A DNA stretch of 5,068 nucleotides from Desulfotomaculum sp. GTDB lineage: Bacteria > Bacillota > Desulfotomaculia > Desulfotomaculales > Ammonificaceae. Made by a program: the position numbers and the translations under genes. Below are positions 1 to 4,288 of the stretch, piece after piece. Position 1 is the first letter of the stretch. The number at the start of each line of letters is the position of its first letter. A model generated the notes under the pieces. The model did no database searches. It had not been told where the DNA came from and worked only from the letters and a program-made list of their open reading frames with translations. The stretch covers positions 1 through 5,068 of the forward strand of contig DTYU01000182.1 in NCBI GenBank assembly GCA_012961725.1, given 5' to 3'.

Positions 1-217
1 CCTTTTCCTGCTGTCTGGCAGGCAAGTGGCGGCAGACAGGCACTCCCGGAATCTGCTTCTAATCCAATTCGATAAATGGTTTAAGCGGCTGAAAGCACTA
101 AACAGGTCAAGAATCGCTTACGGAAAGTCGATAATATTATAAAATCAAAATATGGAAACCCGCGCAGATTTTACAGTGGCAGAAAGGTGCGACTACACAA
201 CAAGGGGGTGTTAACAC
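1..217. other. Left-edge region with no confident gene
   Basis: I see no supportable gene here. One plus-strand frame is open from the window edge to a TAA at 140-142 (46 codons, rich in Lys and Arg), so the tail of an upstream gene is possible but has no recognisable motif. Positions 11-17 (CTGTCTG) and 33-39 (CAGACAG) form a perfect 7-bp inverted repeat around a 15-nt loop, without a following T-run. The stretch 128-153 is strongly AT-rich (TATTAT at 135-140, TATAAA at 138-143) and could hold the -10 box for the gene at 218, but no convincing -35 hexamer lies at the right distance. Confidence 0.5.
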
Positions 218-553
218 ATGGAGGCAGCAAAGGAACTCACGCAGCAGTTTGTCCACCAGCTTTTTCTGGTGATCCAGGGCAGTATTCATGCATACCTTGG
301 TGTCACAGAAAACCTCCCGGAGGCTGACCGGGAGACCGCGTGGCGGAAATACAATGAGACCTTTGAACAGCAAATACTGCCACAACTGCTTGATGTAATG
401 GAAAGAAACCAATGCGGCATAGCCGAGTTGTGTCACGCCACACTCAAGCTGATGGGTATCGGCGCAGAGATGGTGGAGATGGTCGAAACCAAGAACCTGA
501 AGAAGAGCAAGTTTCAAACGGCCAAGGCCTGGTTTGTGCCCATACGCCATTGA
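218..553 (+). CDS. Small hypothetical protein (111 aa), family not recognised
   Basis: I do not recognise this protein. The ATG at 218 is chosen because a strong ribosome binding site (AAGGGGG, 202-208) lies 9 nt upstream and no in-frame alternative is better placed. The product looks soluble and mostly helical, with no signal peptide or membrane segment. The first 30 residues are amphipathic (many Gln, Leu, Val), residues 35-60 are charged and rich in Glu, Gln and Leu, and the C-terminus is basic (K92, K95, K96, K98, K103, R110). It has only two cysteines, C66 and C72, followed by H73; this is too few for a ferredoxin-type cluster, though a metal or redox role cannot be excluded. It is convergent with the Flx-like operon, with 83 bp between the stop codons, so it is not co-transcribed with it. 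An opposite-strand frame at 137-550 is also open, but lacks a comparable ribosome binding site. Confidence 0.68.
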   Translation: MEAAKELTQQFVHQLFLVIQGSIHAYLGVTENLPEADRETAWRKYNETFEQQILPQLLDVMERNQCGIAELCHATLKLMGIGAEMVEMVETKNLKKSKFQTAKAWFVPIRH

Positions 554-580
554 GGAAACAGGCCTCTTTCAGCGTCCTCA
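551..580. other. Weak inverted repeat at the end of the small gene
   Basis: TGAGGA (551-556, including the stop codon) and TCCTCA (575-580) are a perfect 6-bp inverted repeat around an 18-nt loop that contains the palindrome AGGCCT. It lies between two convergent genes, where a bidirectional terminator would be expected. The stem is short, the loop is long and no T-tract follows on either strand, so termination activity is only a guess. Confidence 0.2.
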
Positions 581-600
581 GATTTGATATCTTGCACGTA

Positions 601-621
601 GGTTTTCGTATTCCGTAAACC
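601..621. other. Imperfect hairpin between convergent genes
   Basis: GGTTTTCG (601-608) pairs with CGTAAACC (614-621), with a single T-T mismatch and a 5-nt loop. It sits 16 nt beyond the stop of the FlxA-like gene. It could slow or protect 3' ends from either side, but it lacks the GC-rich stem and T-run of a standard intrinsic terminator. No better terminator is visible between 554 and 636. Confidence 0.25.
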
Positions 622-636
622 ATCAGCCGCTTCTCC

Positions 637-1488
637 TCAATACTCGGAGGGCAGTTGGGAAAGCTCGGCTAAACTGAAAACGGGCCCGTCTTTGCACACG
701 TATTTGTGTCCGATATTACACCGGCCGCATACACCGATGCCGCACTTCATCTTCATCTCTAAGGAAAGCAGGATCCGCTCGGGCCCAAACCCGAGTTCTT
801 GCAGGACCGGGAGGGTAAAGCGAATCATTACAGGGGGGCCGCAGACAACGGTATAAGTGTTTGCCGCTGGGGGCCTTGCCTCCTGTAAAACCTTTGGCAC
901 CACGCCCACGCAGCCTGTCCACCCATCCGCCGGAGTGCACCGGTCAACGGTCAGGGTCAGCGCAAGGTCGTTTCGCTGCTGCCACTCGGCCAGCTCTTCC
1001 TTATATAGGAGCAGCCCAGGCTCCCGCGCACCGTAAATAATCTGGATGCGCCCGAACCGCGCCCGGTTATCCGAATGAAGCATGTAGTTCACCAGCGAGC
1101 GCAAGGTGGTGAAAGCAAAGCCGCCGCCAATTATCAGGATATCGCAGCCCTGCATCGCCCCCAGCGGAAACCCGTTTCCGTACGGCCCGCGCATGCCCAC
1201 GACGTATCCGACACAGGCTTCGTGCAAGGCGGTGGTTACCGTGCCGCCGGGGACCTTATAAACCGTAAACTCCACCCTGGTTGTATCCATGGGTGATGAG
1301 GCGATACCGAAGGGGGCTTCGCCCTTCCCGAAGATGCCGACCTCAGCAAACTGGCCGGGCACAAAAGAAAAGCGCCGCTGATCCTCTTCCCGGACGAAGC
1401 CCAGGGAAAAGGTCTTCAGGCTCTTGTCGCCAGTCTCCACCGTGATCTTCTCAATCCGCATCGGTAGCGGCAGATACGGGTTTTTCAT
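637..1488 (-). CDS. flxA: FlxA-like FAD/NAD(P)H oxidoreductase with C-terminal [2Fe-2S] motif
   Basis: This 283-residue flavoprotein belongs to the ferredoxin-NADP reductase superfamily, in the branch that includes PyrK, AsrB and sulfhydrogenase gamma subunits. In Flx/Hdr systems this subunit is the NADH entry point. Visible in order: an FAD-binding beta-barrel (FVPGQF at 42-47, PFGIASSP at 59-66, RGPYGNGFP at 100-108), a nucleotide-binding fold with GGGFAFTTLR at 121-130 and CGPPVM at 216-221, and four cysteines C249, C254, C257 and C265 in the pattern CGIGVCGRC...CKDGPVF, typical of a PyrK-type [2Fe-2S] site. No membrane segment, so cytoplasmic. It is the last gene of the operon: its ATG overlaps the preceding stop as ATGA (1485-1488), with GGGGGTGAG just upstream as ribosome binding site, implying translational coupling. 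The name flxA rests on neighbours; alone it could be called an AsrB or sulfhydrogenase gamma homologue. The usual second Gly of GGGxG is Ala125 here. Confidence 0.88.
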   Translation of the reverse strand: MKNPYLPLPMRIEKITVETGDKSLKTFSLGFVREEDQRRFSFVPGQFAEVGIFGKGEAPFGIASSPMDTTRVEFTVYKVPGGTVTTALHEACVGYVVGMRGPYGNGFPLGAMQGCDILIIGGGFAFTTLRSLVNYMLHSDNRARFGRIQIIYGAREPGLLLYKEELAEWQQRNDLALTLTVDRCTPADGWTGCVGVVPKVLQEARPPAANTYTVVCGPPVMIRFTLPVLQELGFGPERILLSLEMKMKCGIGVCGRCNIGHKYVCKDGPVFSLAELSQLPSEY

Positions 1489-2504
1489 GCACTCACCCCC
1501 GCGATAATCTGCCGGAGGACATCCCGGATATCAAGGTTCACAGGGCAATGGATGATACACCGTCCGCATCCCACGCATGACATTACACCCCAGTTCTCCA
1601 CAAAATACCGGAACTTATGCATCACCCGCTGCCGGAAGCGCTCCTTCCCGGTGGGACGCGGGTTATGCCCCGAGGCGTGCAGGGTAAACAGCGGGAAGGC
1701 GCATGAATCCCAGGTCCGGACGCATAACCCCTGGCTGCCCTCCACCTCGTAGCTCAGATCAAAGCAGTGGCAAGTGGGGCACAGATAGGTGCAGGCGGCG
1801 CAGCCGATGCACTTCTCGAAGACGCGATCCCAAACAGAATCGCTATAGTTCTCGTCAAGCCGTTTTTTGAGTCCCGAAAGGTCCAGCACAGGCGCCATCT
1901 TCCCCAGCGCCCCTCCCTCGAGTTCCCGGACGGCCTGCCAGTCCGCTTCGCCGGCTGGCACAAATTCCGGACGGCCCTTGATCAGCGCCTCTCCCTTCGG
2001 TGCGAGCACCCGTACCGCATACCGTTCCCCCAGGTCCACCCAAAGGAGGTCTAATCCCTCGGTATCGAACGGCCCCCCGCCGAGCGAGGTGCAAAAGCAG
2101 GTTGTGGTTGGTGCCAAACAGGCCAAGCCGATCAGCACCGTGTTATTGCGGCGCGTCTGATAGTATACATCCTGGTAATCCTGCCGGGTAAAGACCCGGT
2201 CTAAGTAACAGAAACCCTTGGCATCACACGGGCGAATGCCGAACAGAACTCTTTTTTCCTCATCAAAGTGCGTGCGCAGTTCGACACCATCGGACCTCAG
2301 TCTGTAACTGTAAAGGGTTTCGCCATGCGGAAAAAGCAGTTCCTTCGGCGGTTTCTGCGTGTTCAACCCCTGCCAGAAATACCCGCTCCCGGGGTCAAGC
2401 GGCGTATATTCGCTGTATCCTTCCCTCCGTCGGGGGATATAAACCGCGTACTCCTTCAACAAGCCGTCAAGGAATTTTGCAACAGCAGCTTTCCTGATGA
2501 TCAT
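1485..2504 (-). CDS. FlxB-like 4Fe-4S dicluster protein (AsrA / sulfhydrogenase beta family)
   Basis: A 339-residue cytoplasmic iron-sulfur protein of the family that includes AsrA and the beta subunit of archaeal sulfhydrogenase, a usual partner of FlxA/AsrB-type flavoproteins. The N-terminal 200 residues form a family-specific domain with GIRPCDAKGF (89-98) and a cysteine group C129, C136, C138 before LGGGPFD. The C-terminal third carries two ferredoxin clusters: C232, C235, C238, C242 (CIGCAACTYLCP) and C310, C313, C316, C320 (CVGCGRCIIHCP). Their crossed CP arrangement fits two [4Fe-4S] centres, and C245 and C247 add extra cysteines after cluster one. The likely job is relaying electrons between FlxA and the MvhD-like subunit. 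The ATG at 2504 lies 5 nt after the previous stop; its ribosome binding site (GGAGGA) is formed by the last two Gly codons of the upstream gene. Letters B and C for the two ferredoxin genes are assigned by position only, so I give no symbol. Confidence 0.85.
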   Translation of the reverse strand: MIIRKAAVAKFLDGLLKEYAVYIPRRREGYSEYTPLDPGSGYFWQGLNTQKPPKELLFPHGETLYSYRLRSDGVELRTHFDEEKRVLFGIRPCDAKGFCYLDRVFTRQDYQDVYYQTRRNNTVLIGLACLAPTTTCFCTSLGGGPFDTEGLDLLWVDLGERYAVRVLAPKGEALIKGRPEFVPAGEADWQAVRELEGGALGKMAPVLDLSGLKKRLDENYSDSVWDRVFEKCIGCAACTYLCPTCHCFDLSYEVEGSQGLCVRTWDSCAFPLFTLHASGHNPRPTGKERFRQRVMHKFRYFVENWGVMSCVGCGRCIIHCPVNLDIRDVLRQIIAGVSA

Positions 2505-2509
2505 CTGCG

Positions 2510-3463
2510 CTATCCTCCGAGAATAAACCTTTCAGGATCGTTCGGGTCGAAGGTGGAAAGCAGCGACGGCTGGCCGGGGTCAAGGCCGGCCTCGTAACCG
2601 AAGAGATCTTTCGCGTCCTTGATCAGCTTGCGGTTCAGCTTCATCAAATCCACGCCGACCGGACAAGCGCGGGCACAGGCACCGCAGTCCACGCAGCGCC
2701 CCGCTAAGTGATAGGCGCGACCTAAGTGAAAGAAGAAGTTGTCGGCTGTTGCAGGGCGCCGGCTGAGCCATTGGGGCCGGCTGCTGTCCACGAAGCACTC
2801 CGTGCAGTAACACAAGGGACAGACGTTGCGGCAGGCGTAGCAGCGGATACACTTAGCCATCTCCTGCGCAAAATAGGCCTCCCGCTCAGACGGCGGCAAG
2901 GCCTCAAACGCGCGGATATCGCCAAAGTTCTCCTCCCTTGCGCGAACCTCCTCGCCGACAAGGGTATCATAGAGCACCGGGGTGCCGTACTTACACCCGC
3001 GACAAGAAACGCATAAAACCTCATCCGTCTTTATGTCTTTTTCGAACCCTTCTCCCCGCACCACGATCCCTTCCACAGTGACTTCTGCTCCGGTAACCTC
3101 CTGACCGTCTACAAGTTCCATCACCTTGCGGCGGTCGATCACACCTGTACACGGCACACCGATGATATGCACCCGGTCCCGCTGTACCTGGTTCTCTCGC
3201 AATAGAACAACCAACGAGCGGGCGTCACAGCCCTTAACCACAAGGCCCAACTTTTCCTTGCTGTAGCGCAGCAAGTACTTGACCAAGTTATTCTCACACA
3301 GGCTGTTATACACCAGCCGGTCGGCCTCCGCCGGTGTCCGGGCAAAGAACGGCGCAGTTCGCAGCGGCAGGGTACCCCAGGCGTAGCCGATTACCAGGTT
3401 TACCGTATTCTCTTCAAGAAGCCTGCGCGCAGCCTGGCGCAACGCCTTTTCTCGGTCGGTCAT
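2510..3463 (-). CDS. FlxC-like 4Fe-4S dicluster protein
   Basis: A 317-residue soluble iron-sulfur protein. The N-terminal part (about 20-150) resembles the domain seen in FrhB/FdhB-type beta subunits, with VKGCDARSLVVLLRENQ (77-93), a VPC motif at C105 and a CVSCRGC group (C151, C154, C157). Then come two ferredoxin clusters: C205, C208, C211, C215 (CIRCYACRNVCP) and C257, C260, C263, C267 (CVDCGACARACP). Three more cysteines, C218, C220 and C223, directly follow the first cluster, giving seven cysteines in 19 residues. By context it is an electron-transfer subunit between the FlxB-like protein and the MvhD-like protein. The ATG at 3463 begins 3 nt after the MvhD stop; GGGGTG in the end of that gene probably acts as ribosome binding site. 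I do not see a clear flavin or F420 motif, so I call it an electron carrier rather than a catalytic subunit. The FrhB relationship is from motif memory, not a search. Confidence 0.82.
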   Translation of the reverse strand: MTDREKALRQAARRLLEENTVNLVIGYAWGTLPLRTAPFFARTPAEADRLVYNSLCENNLVKYLLRYSKEKLGLVVKGCDARSLVVLLRENQVQRDRVHIIGVPCTGVIDRRKVMELVDGQEVTGAEVTVEGIVVRGEGFEKDIKTDEVLCVSCRGCKYGTPVLYDTLVGEEVRAREENFGDIRAFEALPPSEREAYFAQEMAKCIRCYACRNVCPLCYCTECFVDSSRPQWLSRRPATADNFFFHLGRAYHLAGRCVDCGACARACPVGVDLMKLNRKLIKDAKDLFGYEAGLDPGQPSLLSTFDPNDPERFILGG

Positions 3464-3466
3464 TCC

Positions 3467-3898
3467 TTACACCCCAATTCGCTTCCGAAGCATTCCCTTA
3501 TACGGACCCAACTCTTTGGCCCTTTGGGTCAACTGGGTCGAGAGGCTGGCAAACCTCTTCCCCTCCGCTGCCGATATCCAGGTAAGGTTGAGGCGGCCTT
3601 CTTCCACGCCGGCAAACTCCAGGAGACTCCTAAAGACGGAAAAGCGGCGGCGAGCGGTGAGGTTGCCGCTTACGTAATGGCAGTCGCCCGGGTGACAGCC
3701 CGCGATCAGTACCGCATCTGCACCGCGCCGCAGCGCGCTCATTACGAAAAGCGGGTTCATGCGACCCGTGCAAGGAACCCGAATCGCGCACAGGTGCGGA
3801 GGATAGTGAAACCGGCTCATCCCGGCCAGGTCGGCCGCAGCGTAGCTGCACCAGTTACAGAGGAATCCGACGATCCTTGGCTCTCGGTCCTCCGCCAT
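3467..3898 (-). CDS. mvhD: MvhD/FlxD-type hydrogenase iron-sulfur subunit
   Basis: This 143-residue protein matches the MvhD family ([2Fe-2S] proteins that dock on HdrA and pass electrons to its flavin) in motif and length. Visible are FLCNWCSY (12-19, C14 and C17), IRVPCTGRMNP (39-49, C43), and GADAVLIAGCHPGDCHY (59-75, C68 and C73), the family signature; C37 is an additional cysteine. I start it at the ATG at 3898 because GGGGAGGG (3904-3911 on the opposite strand) lies 5 nt upstream. The frame continues upstream to a GTG at 3958, but that codon has no ribosome binding site and coincides with the predicted transcription start. It is first of four minus-strand genes, with 3 nt to the next. 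In methanogens MvhD links a [NiFe] hydrogenase to Hdr; no hydrogenase genes are here, so the FlxD role (NADH-derived electrons via FlxABC) is the better reading. Confidence 0.93.
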   Translation of the reverse strand: MAEDREPRIVGFLCNWCSYAAADLAGMSRFHYPPHLCAIRVPCTGRMNPLFVMSALRRGADAVLIAGCHPGDCHYVSGNLTARRRFSVFRSLLEFAGVEEGRLNLTWISAAEGKRFASLSTQLTQRAKELGPYKGMLRKRIGV

Positions 3899-3903
3899 AC
3901 CAT

Positions 3904-3911
3904 CCCTCCCC
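3904..3911 (-). promoter_or_regulatory. Ribosome binding site deciding the mvhD/flxD start
   Basis: On the minus strand GGGGAGGG stands 5 nt before the ATG at 3898. It is the only strong Shine-Dalgarno match among the candidate starts of this frame (GTG 3958, ATG 3928, ATG 3913, ATG 3898) and sets the protein at 143 residues, the usual MvhD size. Confidence 0.8.
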
Positions 3912-3964
3912 ATGAAAAACTTCCTCATAATCAGCGAATTTACTGCTTGCCGAAACACGGTTCT

Positions 3965-3994
3965 ATGTTAGCAAACCGGTCATTGCGGTGTCAA
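3965..3994 (-). promoter_or_regulatory. Sigma-A-type promoter of the flx operon
   Basis: Read on the minus strand: a perfect -35 box TTGACA (3994-3989), an 18-nt spacer, then TAACAT (3970-3965), which matches 4 of 6 positions of TATAAT and is preceded by TGC, an extended -10 element. Transcription would begin near 3958, about 60 nt before the ATG at 3898. The -35 box is embedded in the palindrome at 3990-4000. Confidence 0.65.
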
Positions 3995-4000
3995 GTTGAC
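3990..4000. promoter_or_regulatory. Palindrome over the flx -35 box (candidate operator)
   Basis: GTCAAGTTGAC is a perfect inverted repeat of 5 bp on each side of one central base. Its minus-strand downstream half forms TTGAC of the -35 hexamer, so a protein bound here would compete with or contact RNA polymerase. The inner 9 bp, TCAAGTTGA, recur exactly upstream of hdrA. I do not recognise it as the site of a named regulator. Confidence 0.45.
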
Positions 4001-4012
4001 CAACCCCGGTCA
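3997..4012. repeat. TGACC-N6-GGTCA inverted repeat upstream of flx -35
   Basis: TGACC (3997-4001) and GGTCA (4008-4012) are inverted copies separated by 6 bp, immediately upstream of the flx -35 box. The word CCGGTCA also occurs at 3976-3982, inside the promoter spacer, and at 4006-4012: two direct copies exactly 30 bp apart, close to three helical turns. This could be an activator site, but half-sites of 5 bp arise easily by chance. Confidence 0.3.
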
Positions 4013-4043
4013 GCCCTAAGACCGTACACCACCACCACCGCCT

Positions 4044-4106
4044 AAATTCGCCAAATCTCTCCCTGAGGCTTGAATTTCGCATTTTGCCCGCTTTTCGAAA
4101 TTTCGC
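4044..4106. repeat. Three AAATTCGC/AATTTCGC words and a CGAAATTTCG palindrome
   Basis: AATTTCGC occurs exactly at 4073-4080 and 4099-4106 (26 bp apart), and a near copy AAATTCGC at 4044-4051. The last copy overlaps a perfect 10-bp palindrome CGAAATTTCG (4096-4105). They lie in the middle of the divergent region, away from either predicted promoter core. Function unknown; could be regulator sites or chance in AT-rich DNA. Confidence 0.25.
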
Positions 4107-4180
4107 GCCCTTAAAGATGAAGTTCGTAAGACCATGCAGGAAATCGGCTTTTTTTGGGGAACTATTAAACTCCAGTGACC

Positions 4181-4191
4181 TTCAAGTTGAA
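4181..4191. promoter_or_regulatory. Palindrome over the hdrA -35 candidate (second operator copy)
   Basis: TTCAAGTTGAA is a perfect inverted repeat of 5 bp on each side of a central G. It shares the 9-bp core TCAAGTTGA with the element at 3991-3999. Its right half supplies the TTGA of the putative hdrA -35 box (TTGAAA, 4187-4192), the same geometry as at the flx promoter. Confidence 0.45.
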
Positions 4192-4225
4192 AACTGTTGG
4201 ATTGGGTGGCTAACCATTATATAGT
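4187..4225 (+). promoter_or_regulatory. Candidate hdrA promoter region
   Basis: Two overlapping readings exist. In the first, TTGAAA (4187-4192, 5 of 6 matches to TTGACA) is followed by an 18-nt spacer ending in GC and TAACCA at 4211-4216, which mirrors the flx promoter layout but has a poor -10. In the second, TTGGAT (4197-4202) is 17 nt from TATAGT (4220-4225, 5 of 6 matches to TATAAT), with a weaker -35. Either would give a leader of roughly 60-70 nt. Confidence 0.4.
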
Positions 4226-4274
4226 GCTTATTATCAATTAGACAAAGCCTAACTATTTTACTCCCTATCTTGTC

Positions 4275-4283
4275 AGGAGGGGG
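4275..4283 (+). promoter_or_regulatory. Ribosome binding site of hdrA
   Basis: AGGAGGGGG, a near-ideal Shine-Dalgarno sequence, ends 5 nt before the GTG at 4289. It decides the start: the frame is closed by a TAA at 4250-4252 and has no ATG between that stop and the GTG. Confidence 0.85.
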
Positions 4284-4288
4284 AATCG

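Larger units (their letters stand above)
3899..4288. other. Divergent intergenic region between flx operon and hdrA
   Basis: This 390-bp stretch holds no supportable gene. It contains, left to right: the leader and promoter of the minus-strand operon (3899-3994), two palindromic elements near that promoter (3990-4012), an (ACC)4 triplet run (4028-4039), three similar AAATTCGC/AATTTCGC words (4044, 4073, 4099), a T7 run (4149-4155), the hdrA promoter candidate (4187-4225) and the hdrA leader with its ribosome binding site. Both predicted transcripts have leaders of about 60-65 nt. Base composition is more AT-rich than the flanking genes, mainly from 4041 onward. Confidence 0.75.

Noticed and set aside
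2..142. Open frame from the window edge, 46 codons, possible tail of an upstream gene
   Set aside because: Too short and without motifs; composition shifts to AT-rich before its stop. Noted in the left-edge entry but not called as a gene.
137..550. Minus-strand open frame of 137 codons opposite the small gene
   Set aside because: It lies opposite the plus-strand frame at 218-553, which has a strong ribosome binding site. The minus frame has none I can see, and its cysteine- and leucine-rich product resembles no family known to me.
3899..3958. 20-residue N-terminal extension of MvhD from a GTG at 3958
   Set aside because: The GTG has no ribosome binding site, coincides with the predicted transcription start, and the longer protein exceeds the usual family start; the ATG at 3898 has an excellent site.
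4028..4039. (ACC)4 triplet run as a functional repeat
   Set aside because: Four copies are too few to argue for a phase-variable tract, and it is outside both promoter cores.
4149..4155. T7 run as a terminator tail
   Set aside because: No stable GC-rich hairpin precedes it, and no plus-strand gene ends upstream that would need a terminator here.
4074..4178. 34-codon frame with a protein-like amphipathic stretch, possible gene remnant
   Set aside because: Its only ATG (4134) has no ribosome binding site, and nothing beyond composition suggests a former gene; I cannot match it to any family.
4117..4224. 35-codon ATG open frame in the divergent region
   Set aside because: No ribosome binding site at a usable distance, no recognisable product, and it runs through the proposed hdrA promoter.
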